Assembly (NCBI RefSeq): GCF_043555935.1
Contig: NZ_JBIGIB010000003.1
Location: 124,001 to 188,000 of the forward strand
DNA length: 64,000 nucleotides
Origin: Pelomonas baiyunensis
GTDB taxonomy: Bacteria > Pseudomonadota > Gammaproteobacteria > Burkholderiales > Burkholderiaceae_C
Direction: 5' to 3'
Shown: positions 42,110-50,360 of the stretch, piece after piece
How positions within the stretch are numbered: the stretch's first letter is position 1
How the letters are laid out: every line of letters starts with the position of its first letter
Position numbers and translations under genes: made by a program
The notes under the pieces: model-generated
The model's database searches: none
What the model saw: only the letters and a program-made list of their open reading frames with translations
Told to the model about the DNA's origin: nothing

Positions 42110-42967
42110 ATGACCGCCCTTGACCGCCTCGCGCCGCCGCTGTTCATCTTCATCTGGGCCACCGGCTACATCGCCGCCAAGCTGGCCGCGCCCTATGCCG
42201 ACCCGCTGACCTTCCTGAGCTGGCGCTATGCCGGCGTGGTGGCGTTGATGCTGTCGCTGGCCGTGGTGGCCCGCGCGCCGTGGCCGTCGCCGCGACAGAT
42301 GCTGCACCTGGCCGTGGCGGGCCTGGGCATCCAGGCGCTGTACCTGGGCGGCGTGTGGGTGGCCATCCGCCAGGGGCTACCGGCGGGCACGGCGGCGCTG
42401 ATCGTGAACCTGCAGCCGGTGCTGGTGGCCGCGGCCGCGCCGCTCATCGGCGAGCGCGTGTCGCCCCGGCAGTGGGCGGGCGTGGCGCTGGGCCTCGCGG
42501 GCGTGGTGCTGGTGATCTGGCACAAGCTCAACCTGGGCGCCAGCTACGGCCCGCCCTTGCTGCTGAGCCTGATGGCGCTGCTGGCCATCACGGCGGGCAC
42601 GCTCTACCAAAAGCGCTTCGTGCCGCAGTTCGACCTGCGCACCGGGCAGGTGGTGCAGTTCACCGCCGCGCTGGCCGGCACGCTGCCGCTGGCGGGGTGG
42701 CTGGAGCCCATGCGCATCGTCTGGAACGCCGACGTGATCTTCGCCATGGGCTGGAGCGTGCTGGTGCTGACGGCCGGCGGCATCAGCCTGATGTTCTACA
42801 TGCTGCGCCACGGCCGGGTCACGGCGGTCAGCAGCACCATGTATCTGGTGCCCTCTGTCACCTCGGTGATGGCGTGGTTGTTGTTCGGTGAAACACTCGG
42901 CGCACAAGCCATTGCCGGCATGGGCGTGACGCTGCTGGGCGTCTACCTGGTGGTGGTGAAAAAGTAG
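42110..42967 (+). CDS. EamA family (DMT) transporter
   Basis: 285 aa with about ten hydrophobic segments in two EamA repeats: FIFIWATGYIAAKLAAPYADP and LSWRYAGVVALM in the first, AGGISLMFYMLRHGRVTAVSS and LLFGETLGAQAIAGMGVTLLG in the second. Inner-membrane drug/metabolite-type exporter, substrate unknown. It is 14 bp before the acyl-CoA ligase gene. Confidence 0.92.
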   Translation: MTALDRLAPPLFIFIWATGYIAAKLAAPYADPLTFLSWRYAGVVALMLSLAVVARAPWPSPRQMLHLAVAGLGIQALYLGGVWVAIRQGLPAGTAALIVNLQPVLVAAAAPLIGERVSPRQWAGVALGLAGVVLVIWHKLNLGASYGPPLLLSLMALLAITAGTLYQKRFVPQFDLRTGQVVQFTAALAGTLPLAGWLEPMRIVWNADVIFAMGWSVLVLTAGGISLMFYMLRHGRVTAVSSTMYLVPSVTSVMAWLLFGETLGAQAIAGMGVTLLGVYLVVVKK

Positions 42968-42981
42968 ACCGGAGACCCCCG

Positions 42982-44652
42982 ATGACGACGAGAGCCCACC
43001 ACAAGTTCTGGCCTGCCCGCGTGCCGCACGCCATCGAGCCGCCCGCCACCGCGCTGACCGACAACCTGCTCGTCAACGCGCGGCGCTTTCCGCACCGGGC
43101 GGCGCTCGTGTTCCTGGGGCACACCACCACGTATGCCGAACTCGCGGCGCAGGTGCAGCGCCTCACCGCGTGGCTGCATGGGCGCGGCATCGCCAAGGGC
43201 GACCGCGTGCTGGTGGACCTGCAGAACTGCCCGCAGCTCGTCATCGCGCACTACGCCATCCTGAGCCTGGGCGCCGTGGTGGTGCCGGTGAACCCGATGT
43301 GCCGCGCGGCCGAGATCCGGCACCTCATCACCGACAGCGGCGCCGGGTTCGCCGTGACCAGCGTTGACCTCAGCGCCGAGTGGCTGGCCGCCGGCATGGC
43401 GGCCTCAAACCTGCTCGTCACGCGCCTGGCCGAGGTGCTGCCCGGCGGTCGGGCGGAAGGCGCCGAGCTGCCCGCCGGCTGGGCCGACTGGCTCAATGCC
43501 GACCTCGCCCTGCCCGCTGGCGCCACGCCCTGGGCCGAGGCCATGGCGTGCACCGCCACACCGCCGGTGGTCCAGGTGGGCGCCGACGACCTGGCCCTGC
43601 TGCCCTACACCAGCGGCACCACCGGCCACCCCAAGGGCTGCATGCACAAGCACCGCAGCCTGCAGCACAACATCTTTGCCGGCGGCCTGTGGGCCAACGC
43701 CAACCACGAGGACGTGGTGCTGGGCGTGGTGCCCATGTTCCACATCACCGGCATGGTGGTGGTGCTGCACGGCACCCTGGCCTGCGGTGCGGCGCTGGTG
43801 CTGATGCCGCGCTGGCAGCGCGAGTACGCGGCCCACCTCATCGCCACCCACCGCGTCACCCGCTGGACCAACATTCCCACCATGGTCATCGACCTGCTGG
43901 CCAGCCCGCAGGTGGACCGCTTCGACCTGAGCAGCCTGATCTCCATCGGCGGCGGCGGTGCGGCCATGCCGCAAGCCGTGGCCGAGCGGCTGTGGCAGCG
44001 CTACGGCCTGCGTTACATGGAAGGCTACGGCCTGACCGAAACCGCCGCGCCCAGCCACAGCAACCCCTACGACGCGCCGAAGCAGCAGTGCCTGGGCGTG
44101 CCCTACCTGAGCTGCGATGCCCGCGTGGTGGACCCCGACACGATGCGCGAGCTGCCCGTGGGCGAGGCCGGCGAAATCATCGTGCACGGCCCCATGGTGT
44201 TCGAGGGCTACTGGGGCCGGCCCGACGCCACCGAGGCCGCGTTCATCGCGTTCGAGGGCAAGCGCTTCTTCCGCACCGGCGACATCGGCTTCGTGGACGC
44301 CGACGGCTACTTCTTCATGACCGACCGCCTCAAGCGCATGATCAATGCGAGCGGCTTCAAGGTCTGGCCCAGCGAGGTGGAGAACCTCATGCACGCCCAC
44401 CCGGGGCTGGCCGAGGCCTGCATCATTTCGGCGCCCGACGCCTACCGCGGCGAGACGGTGAAGGCCGTGGTGGTGCGGCGTGCGGGCCATGAATCGCTGA
44501 CCGAGGCCGAGTTGCGCGAGTGGTGCCGCGCGAACATGGCGGCCTACAAGGTGCCGGCGCTCATCGAGTTCGTGGACAGCCTGCCCAAAAGCGGCGCCGG
44601 CAAAGTGATGTGGCGCACCCTGCAAGACCGCGAGAAAGCCGCCGCCAAGTGA
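42982..44652 (+). CDS. AMP-binding acyl-CoA ligase (fatty-acid-CoA ligase type)
   Basis: 556 aa. Adenylation core: P-loop LLPYTSGTTGHPKGC, GYGLTETAAPS, GDIGFVDADGYFFMTDRLKRMI, and the C-terminal lysine PKSGAGKVMWRTL. It activates an acid with ATP and CoA; chain length or substrate cannot be read from sequence. Starts 14 bp after the EamA gene, so the two may be co-transcribed. Confidence 0.93.
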   Translation: MTTRAHHKFWPARVPHAIEPPATALTDNLLVNARRFPHRAALVFLGHTTTYAELAAQVQRLTAWLHGRGIAKGDRVLVDLQNCPQLVIAHYAILSLGAVVVPVNPMCRAAEIRHLITDSGAGFAVTSVDLSAEWLAAGMAASNLLVTRLAEVLPGGRAEGAELPAGWADWLNADLALPAGATPWAEAMACTATPPVVQVGADDLALLPYTSGTTGHPKGCMHKHRSLQHNIFAGGLWANANHEDVVLGVVPMFHITGMVVVLHGTLACGAALVLMPRWQREYAAHLIATHRVTRWTNIPTMVIDLLASPQVDRFDLSSLISIGGGGAAMPQAVAERLWQRYGLRYMEGYGLTETAAPSHSNPYDAPKQQCLGVPYLSCDARVVDPDTMRELPVGEAGEIIVHGPMVFEGYWGRPDATEAAFIAFEGKRFFRTGDIGFVDADGYFFMTDRLKRMINASGFKVWPSEVENLMHAHPGLAEACIISAPDAYRGETVKAVVVRRAGHESLTEAELREWCRANMAAYKVPALIEFVDSLPKSGAGKVMWRTLQDREKAAAK

Positions 44653-44767
44653 GGCCTTCCCTGCGGGTTACCCCGGAGTTACGGGGGGTGGCGCCGGTGT
44701 TGTTCACCTTCATCGCCGCGGAGTTTTGACCACCCGAACCCGCCTAACCCCGAAAAAATGATCGACA

Positions 44768-44785
44768 CACAGCAACTCTGCTGTG
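44768..44785. promoter_or_regulatory. Perfect 7-bp inverted repeat upstream of a small gene
   Basis: CACAGCA-ACTC-TGCTGTG lies 22 bp before the ATG at 44808. It could be an operator or a 5'-leader hairpin of the small gene. Function unknown. Confidence 0.4.
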
Positions 44786-44807
44786 CCAGCTCAAGGGGGA
44801 GACGCAA

Positions 44808-45086
44808 ATGGTTCAAGACCTCGAATTCGCACCGCGGTATTGGGTTCAGGCGGCGGACGACACCTGGTATCCCGCGCCCTGGTGGGCCCAGGCCTTTCCT
44901 CTGCTGGATGCATTTGCCGACCCCGGCCGCGCCCGTGCCGAAGAGTCGGCTCGGGCCCAGGAGCTGCAGCAGATCGTGGAGCGTGGCGGCCTGGTGCGCA
45001 GCACCGAGCCCGACTCCGCCCTGCCGGTGACCGAGGTGGTGCGCGCGGTGTATGCCCGCGCCGGGGTGGCGCACCTGCTGGCTTGA
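44808..45086 (+). CDS. Small hypothetical protein
   Basis: 92 aa. GGGGGAG ribosome site before ATG. Trp-rich N-terminus (RYWVQAADDTWYPAPWWAQ), a helical Ala/Glu middle (ARAEESARAQELQQIVERGG), ends ARAGVAHLLA. The first codons are less GC-biased than the rest. Function unknown; convergent with the ABC ATPase gene. Confidence 0.7.
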   Translation: MVQDLEFAPRYWVQAADDTWYPAPWWAQAFPLLDAFADPGRARAEESARAQELQQIVERGGLVRSTEPDSALPVTEVVRAVYARAGVAHLLA

Positions 45087-45102
45087 CCCCCAGGTCCGAT
45101 TG

Positions 45103-45138
45103 GCGGGCCAGGCCCGCTGACGCGCCCGGGATGGGCGC
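45103..45138. terminator. Two hairpins between convergent genes
   Basis: GCGGGCC-A-GGCCCGC (45103-45117) and GCGCCC-GGGAT-GGGCGC (45122-45138) lie back to back in the 52-bp gap between convergent stops. No T-run follows; a bidirectional termination role is inference. Confidence 0.4.
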
Positions 45139-46434
45139 TCAGTCTTCGTCGGCTTCCGGCAGGTGGATGACGCCGGTGTGGAAGTCGTACTCGAACACCT
45201 CGCCGTAACGGGCCCATTCGATGGCCACGCGCAGCACGCGCTCGGCCTCGGTGTGGTCCATGTGGGCCGACAGCAGTTGCAGGAAGGGCTCTTCCTTGAG
45301 CTCGCCGTCGGTCTCCTGCTCCAGGCTGTGGCGGATGTACGCCGCCAGCGGCACGTGTTCCAGCAGCTGCTGGCCGAACACCTGGCGGCGGAACTCGTGC
45401 GTGCCTTCCACGTACTTGCGGCCCAGGGCCGTCATCAGCAAGTCGCCGCCGCTGAGCTGGGCCAGGCCCAGGCGGTTGAGCGCGTCGGCCAGGGGCAGCA
45501 CTTCCTCGTCGGTGAGCTCGCTCTCCTCCACCAGCTGCGGCAGGTCGGCGCGGCCCTGGAAGGGGTCGTCGGCCAGCAGTTCCAGCAGGCTTTCCATGCG
45601 GCCCACTTCGGCCTCGGGCAGGCGGTCGCCCAGGTGCGGCTTGGCCGTCTCCTCGGCCGCGCCGGGCAGCGTGGTGGCGCTGGTCATGAGGCGGTAGACC
45701 TCGTCGATCAGCAGCCGCACCTCGGGGCTGTCGGCGCGGCGCGGGCGCGGCAGCGTGATGGGCAGCTCGGCGCGCACGCGGCCGGGGTTGCTGGAGAAGA
45801 TCAACACGCGGTCGGCCATCATCACGGCCTCTTCGATGTTGTGCGACACCACCAGCATGGCCTGCGTGGGCATCTGGCCGCCGTCCCACAGCTCCAGGAT
45901 TTCGTTGCGCAGCCGTTCGCCGGTCAGCACGTCCAGGGCTGAAAACGCTTCGTCCATCAGCAGCACGTCGGGCTCCATGACCAGGGCCCGGGCGATGCCC
46001 ACGCGCTGGCGCATGCCGCCCGACAACTCGCGCGGCAGCGCACCCTCGAAGCCGGCCAGGCCGATCAGTTCAATGGCCGCCTCGGCCCGCTCGGCCCGGT
46101 CGGCCGCAGGCATGCCGGCGGCTTCCAGGCCCAGCTCCACGTTCTGCTGCACCGTGAGCCACGGGAACAGCGCGAAGCTTTGGAACACCATGGCGATGCC
46201 TTGCGCCGGCCCGAACAGCGGCTGGCCGCCGTAGTGCACGTCGCCGGCATCGGCCGGAATCAGCCCGGCCATGATGCGCAGCAGCGTGCTCTTGCCCGAG
46301 CCGCTCTGGCCCAGCAACGCCACGATTTCGCCCTTGGCGAGCTGGAAGTCCACGCCTTCCAGCACCGAGCGCAGATGACCGTCGGCCGACTTGAAGCCCT
46401 TGGCGACCCCCTTCAGTTCGATGAGTGCCTTCAT
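45139..46434 (-). CDS. ABC transporter ATPase with AAA-associated C-terminal domain (nitrate/sulfonate/taurine type)
   Basis: 431 aa. ABC ATPase: Walker A GQSGSGKST, signature LSGGMRQRVGIARAL, Walker B LLMDEAFSALDVLTG. The C-terminal 160 residues (ESLLELLADDPFQGRADLPQL...) are the AAA-associated domain found with some nitrate/sulfonate/bicarbonate-type ABC importers. Pairs with the fused permease upstream. No substrate-binding protein is nearby. Start ATG 46434. Confidence 0.9.
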   Translation of the reverse strand: MKALIELKGVAKGFKSADGHLRSVLEGVDFQLAKGEIVALLGQSGSGKSTLLRIMAGLIPADAGDVHYGGQPLFGPAQGIAMVFQSFALFPWLTVQQNVELGLEAAGMPAADRAERAEAAIELIGLAGFEGALPRELSGGMRQRVGIARALVMEPDVLLMDEAFSALDVLTGERLRNEILELWDGGQMPTQAMLVVSHNIEEAVMMADRVLIFSSNPGRVRAELPITLPRPRRADSPEVRLLIDEVYRLMTSATTLPGAAEETAKPHLGDRLPEAEVGRMESLLELLADDPFQGRADLPQLVEESELTDEEVLPLADALNRLGLAQLSGGDLLMTALGRKYVEGTHEFRRQVFGQQLLEHVPLAAYIRHSLEQETDGELKEEPFLQLLSAHMDHTEAERVLRVAIEWARYGEVFEYDFHTGVIHLPEADED

Positions 46435-46456
46435 GTACGTTGATCCTTGTGTTTGA

Positions 46457-46540
46457 CGGGCCGGGCGCCGGGCCGCTCCCAAGCCGGCCCGTTGTGGCGA
46501 TGGGCTTGCCGGTCGAACCGGCCAGCATCGCCGTCCCCAC
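46457..46540. repeat. Dispersed GC-rich repeat, copy B (between ABC permease and ATPase)
   Basis: First 35 bases nearly identical to copy A at 1076, then a 40-base insert and a TCCCC-N2-GGGGGA core. Contains stems ACGGGCCGG...CCGGCCCGT and GCCGGT-CGA-ACCGGC. It fills the gap between the permease and ATPase genes of one transporter. Probably a REP-like element. Confidence 0.5.
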
Positions 46541-46603
46541 GGGGGACCGACCGGGCCTGCCCGCGTTCAGCAGGGCGGGACTGGGCGAGGGGCTGGCAGT
46601 GAT

Positions 46604-48331
46604 TCAGAAATGCATCCTTTCCTCGGCGATGCGGTACAGGCGTCGCCAGACCCAGTGGTTGAGCGCCATGACGAACACGCACATGACGCCGATGCCCAAC
46701 GCGATGCGCGGGAAGTCGCCGGCGGTGGTCATCTGCTGGATGTAGCTGCCCAGGCCCGCGGCCTGCAGGTGGGTGTCGCCCCAGGTCACGTACTCGGCCA
46801 CGATGCTGGCGTTCCAGGAGCCCCCGCTGGCGGTGATGGCGCCGGTGACGAAGCTGGGGAAGATGGCCGGCAGCAGGTAGCGCTTCCAGGCCAACCAGCC
46901 CTTCAGCCCGAGGTTCTGCGCGGCCAGACGCAACTCGGTCGGGATGGTGGCGGCCCCAGCCACCACGTTGAACAGCAGGTACCACTGCGTGCCCAGGATG
47001 ATCAGCGGCGACAGCCAGACGTCCGGGTTCAGCTTGAACTTCACGATGAACAGCACCGCCACCGGAAACACCAGGTTGGACGGAAACGCCGCCAGGAACT
47101 GCGCCACCGCCTGCACGCGCCCGGCGATGCGGGGGTTCAGGCCGATCCACACCCCGATGGGCACCCAGATGACGGAGGCCACGGCGATCAGCACCAGCAC
47201 GCGCATCAGCGTGTAGAAGCCCAGCTGGAACACATGCGCGGCTTCGCCCCAGCCCACTTCGGTGTGGATGAAGCTCACCAGGCGCCAGACGGCAAACAGC
47301 ACCAGCGCAGCGATGAAGGCGTCCCAGGCGCGGGCCCACAGCGGGTTGGGGGCCTGCGGTCGGGCGTGGATGGAGCGGCCGTCGTGGCGCTTCTTGAACG
47401 ACGCGAAGCTGGCCGTGATCCAGCGGCCCGGCCACGCGCCCAGGCGCTGCAGCAGCGCGGTGCGGCGCAGCCAGGTCAGCAGCCACGACTGCGGCGCGTT
47501 CTCGCTGCCCGTGGCCTCGAAGCGGAACTTGTCGGCCCAGGCCAGCAGCGGGCGGAAGAAGAGCTGGTCGTACAGCAGGATGCCGATCAGCATGCCCAGG
47601 ATGGCCCAGCCGATGGCGCCGAGGTCACGCGCCTCGATGGCCACCGCGATGTAGGAGCCCACGCCGGGCAGCTTGATGTCCTGCCCCGCGACCGAGATGG
47701 CTTCGGATGCGACGACGAAGAACCAGCCGCCGCTCATGCTCATCATCATGTTCCACAGCAGGCCCGGCATGGCGAACGGCAGTTCCAGCCGCCAAAAGCG
47801 CTGCCAGCCCGACAGCTGGAAGATGCGCGCGGCCTCCTGCAACTCGCCCGGCACCGTGCGGAGGGACTGGTAGAGGCTGAAGGCCATGTTCCAGGCCTGG
47901 CTGGTGAAGATGGCGAACAGGGCTGCCAGTTCCACGCCGAACAGGTTGCCCGGGAAGAGCGCGATGAAGGGCGCCACCGCGATCGCCTGGAAGCCCAGGA
48001 TGGGGATGGACTGCAGGATGTCCAGCAGCGGCACCAGCACCTTCTCGGCGGCGCGCACCTTGGCGGCCAGCACCGCGAACACGCACGCAAACACCACCGA
48101 CGCCGCCAGCGCGATGAACATGCGCAGCGTGGTGCGCAGCAGGTAGTACGGGAGCTGGGTCGGGTCCAGGCTCAGCGGCAGCGCCTCGCCCAGGTGGAAG
48201 GGGCGCGCCATCTGGGCCGCCGCCATGGCCAGCAGCACCAGGACCGCCAGCACAAGCGGCAGCAGCGCCCAGTCCCAGCGGTTGACGCTGGCCTCGACGG
48301 CGGAGCGGGTGAAGTAGCGACGGTCAGACAT
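46604..48331 (-). CDS. ABC transporter double permease (two fused BPD domains)
   Basis: 575 aa, roughly twice the length of a single permease of this type. Two binding-protein-dependent permease domains: first EAA-like loop GELQEAARIFQLSGWQRF near residue 170, second IPTELRLAAQNLGLKGWLAW near residue 460, each with about five or six hydrophobic segments. Importer of nitrate/sulfonate/taurine type with the adjacent ATPase; substrate unknown. Confidence 0.9.
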   Translation of the reverse strand: MSDRRYFTRSAVEASVNRWDWALLPLVLAVLVLLAMAAAQMARPFHLGEALPLSLDPTQLPYYLLRTTLRMFIALAASVVFACVFAVLAAKVRAAEKVLVPLLDILQSIPILGFQAIAVAPFIALFPGNLFGVELAALFAIFTSQAWNMAFSLYQSLRTVPGELQEAARIFQLSGWQRFWRLELPFAMPGLLWNMMMSMSGGWFFVVASEAISVAGQDIKLPGVGSYIAVAIEARDLGAIGWAILGMLIGILLYDQLFFRPLLAWADKFRFEATGSENAPQSWLLTWLRRTALLQRLGAWPGRWITASFASFKKRHDGRSIHARPQAPNPLWARAWDAFIAALVLFAVWRLVSFIHTEVGWGEAAHVFQLGFYTLMRVLVLIAVASVIWVPIGVWIGLNPRIAGRVQAVAQFLAAFPSNLVFPVAVLFIVKFKLNPDVWLSPLIILGTQWYLLFNVVAGAATIPTELRLAAQNLGLKGWLAWKRYLLPAIFPSFVTGAITASGGSWNASIVAEYVTWGDTHLQAAGLGSYIQQMTTAGDFPRIALGIGVMCVFVMALNHWVWRRLYRIAEERMHF

Positions 48332-48485
48332 GGGGCCCTGCGAGCAGAAGCCGGCAGCCTACGGGGCTGGCCCGGCCCGCACATGAAGGCCCGCTGTCCC
48401 TGGGCTTGCTCGCAGCTTGCGCGGTGCGCTCTGGGGCAGCGGCCCCGCATCGGGTCGCTCGCTGGGCGTTCGCGCGGGCCTGGGC

Positions 48486-48797
48486 TCAGGCCGCGACTTC
48501 CCGTAGGGGCTGCGCGCCCTGGGCCGCAGGCGTCAGCAGCAGGTACAGCAACGGCCCGAACGAGCCAGCGGCCAGGGTGATCATCGCGTAGGGCCAGACG
48601 CGGCGGCCTGTGGCCTGGGCGTCCCGCGCGAGAAAGCCCAGCAAGAGCAAGGACGTGATGACGAAGTCGACCAGCAGTTGCCAGGCACCCAGGTTGGCCA
48701 TGCCCGCCTGCCAGATGCCGAGGTAGCCGACCTCCCACATGGCGTACAGCGAGAACGCACCGAAGGCGGCCAAAACGAGGAAGAGGACGGGTCGCAT
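48486..48797 (-). CDS. DUF2834 membrane protein
   Basis: 103 aa, three hydrophobic segments: LFLVLAAFGAFSLYAMWEVGYLG, LLVDFVITSLLLLGFLARDAQ and ITLAAGSFGPLLYLLLTP. DUF2834 family, function unknown. Diverges from the XRE regulator across about 100 bp with a perfect palindrome. Confidence 0.88.
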   Translation of the reverse strand: MRPVLFLVLAAFGAFSLYAMWEVGYLGIWQAGMANLGAWQLLVDFVITSLLLLGFLARDAQATGRRVWPYAMITLAAGSFGPLLYLLLTPAAQGAQPLREVAA

Positions 48798-48854
48798 GAC
48801 GATCTCCTTGAGGTTGGGGTGCCGTCATGCTGCGGGGGCTGCCGCAGGGCCGCA

Positions 48855-48871
48855 ATGACCTGGGAGGTCAT
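48855..48871. promoter_or_regulatory. Perfect palindromic operator candidate
   Basis: ATGACCTGGGAGGTCAT: 7-bp arms, 3-bp spacer, placed 27 bp before the regulator start and 58 bp from the DUF2834 start. This is the expected position and symmetry for the dimeric HTH regulator encoded next to it. Confidence 0.6.
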
Positions 48872-48897
48872 CGCCTCACGGCCGGCTGCGCCTCAGA

Positions 48898-49677
48898 ATG
48901 CGCCACATGACGGCCCTCCTCGCCACCCTGCGCAAGTCGCGTCGCGTCAGCCAGCTGGAGCTGTCGCTGCGAACCGGCGTCTCGCAACGCCACCTCAGCT
49001 GCATCGAGACAGGCCGCTCCGGCGTGGGCCGCGAGACGCTGCTCACGTTGCTGGACGGGCTGGGTGCCTCGCTGGAGGAGCGCAACCAGGCGCTGTTGGC
49101 CGCCGGCTACGCACCGGCCCACACCGAGCGTTCGCTGGACGATCCGGAAATGGCGCCAGTGCGTGCGGCCTTGGCGCAGCTCATCCACGCCAACGGCGCT
49201 GCACCCGCGCTGGTGTTGGACGGTGAGTACAACGTCGTCATGGCCAACGCGGGCCTGGCGCGGCTGCTCACGCTGCTGGGCCTGCCGGCCGAGGCCCTCC
49301 TGGCCCAACCGCTGAACCTGCTGCGTGCCGTGTTTGCGCCGGGCGGCCTGCGCACGCTGTGCGTGGACGAAGCCTGGCTGTGCAATGAGATGTGGGCCCG
49401 CGCCAGCCGAGAAGCCGAGCACCTGCCCCGGCTGCGCACATTGTTGGATGAGCTGCGGCCGACGTTGGCGCCCTGGGCGGGCAGCGAGACCTGCAGCCTG
49501 CTGCCCGTGCTGGCTTTCCGCCTGCGCGCGGCGGACGGGCGCGTGTTGAGCTTCTTCTCCACCCTCACCAGTTTCGGCACGCCGCTGGACATCACGCTGG
49601 CGTCGCTGAAGGTGGAGCACCTGTTCCCAACGGACGAGGTGACGCGCGCCGCGCTGGCCGAGGTGGCGATGGGTTAG
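48898..49677 (+). CDS. XRE-family regulator with MmyB-like ligand-binding domain
   Basis: 259 aa. Helix-turn-helix about residues 8-60 (RKSRRVSQLELSLRTGVSQRHLSCIETG), then an MmyB-like domain about residues 90-255 (ALVLDGEYNVVMANAGLARLL, FSTLTSFGTPLDITLASLKVEHLFP). Such regulators often control the gene next to them, here DUF2834. The ATG at 48898 or 48907 could be the start. Confidence 0.92.
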   Translation: MRHMTALLATLRKSRRVSQLELSLRTGVSQRHLSCIETGRSGVGRETLLTLLDGLGASLEERNQALLAAGYAPAHTERSLDDPEMAPVRAALAQLIHANGAAPALVLDGEYNVVMANAGLARLLTLLGLPAEALLAQPLNLLRAVFAPGGLRTLCVDEAWLCNEMWARASREAEHLPRLRTLLDELRPTLAPWAGSETCSLLPVLAFRLRAADGRVLSFFSTLTSFGTPLDITLASLKVEHLFPTDEVTRAALAEVAMG

Positions 49678-49708
49678 CGTTCGGCCTTTTCGATCGAGGA
49701 CGCGAACC

Positions 49709-50233
49709 ATGCCCCGTTACGTCGCCATGCTCCGAGGCGTGAGCCCGATGAACTGCAGCATGTCCGAGCTCAAGCGCAGCCTGGAAGCCGCCGGCCTGGC
49801 CGACGTGAAGACGCTGCTGAGCAGCGGCAATGTGGCCTTCACGGTGGCACGGACGCTGCCGCCCGCGGTGCTGCAGAAGCGCGTGGAGAAGGCCATGAAG
49901 GACGGCATGGGGCGCAGCTTCCCTGCCGTCGTGCGGCTCAGCACGCAGTTGCGGCAGCTCATCCAGTCCGATCCGTTTGCCGAGTTGGAGCTGCCGACCG
50001 AGGCCAAGCGCGTCGTGACCTTTCTGCGCAACCCCGGGGCCGTGTCCGAGGTCCTGCTGCCGATCGGCGTGCCCGATGCCTACATCTTCAAGCGCGTGGG
50101 CAGCGAGGTGTTGTCCGTCTACGTGCCCGACGAGAAGCGGGGCCCGGCCTTCATGCAGCTGCTGGAGAAGACCTTCGGCCAGGACATCACGACGCGCACC
50201 TGGGACACCGTCACGAAGTGTGCGGCCGCCTGA
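49709..50233 (+). CDS. DUF1697 domain protein
   Basis: 174 aa. MPRYVAMLRGVSPMNCSMSEL, LSSGNVAFTV and ELELPTEAKRVVTFL match DUF1697, a small cytoplasmic family of unknown function. GAGGAC upstream of ATG. 31 bp after the regulator gene. Confidence 0.92.
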   Translation: MPRYVAMLRGVSPMNCSMSELKRSLEAAGLADVKTLLSSGNVAFTVARTLPPAVLQKRVEKAMKDGMGRSFPAVVRLSTQLRQLIQSDPFAELELPTEAKRVVTFLRNPGAVSEVLLPIGVPDAYIFKRVGSEVLSVYVPDEKRGPAFMQLLEKTFGQDITTRTWDTVTKCAAA

Positions 50234-50329
50234 GCGCTTCGAGGGGTCCCGCCGAACGGTGCGCCGCCAGCACTCGAAGTGCTTTGGCCCGCGCGAGCCC
50301 GACGGCCCTGCGTGTTAGCGCGTGGGGGC

Positions 50330-50355
50330 GCTGACGCGCCGCGATGCGCGTCAGC
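50330..50355. terminator. Strong 10-bp hairpin between convergent genes
   Basis: GCTGACGCGC-CGCGAT-GCGCGTCAGC: a perfect 10-bp stem, 5 bp beyond the bglX stop. A smaller stem AGCACT-CGA-AGTGCT with TTT sits at 50269-50285 after the DUF1697 gene. Neither has a long T-run. Confidence 0.5.
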
Positions 50356-50360
50356 CCTGA

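Noticed and set aside
46610..48580. 656-codon plus-strand open frame
   Set aside because: Antisense to the double permease; composition is His/Gln/Arg-rich with no domain.
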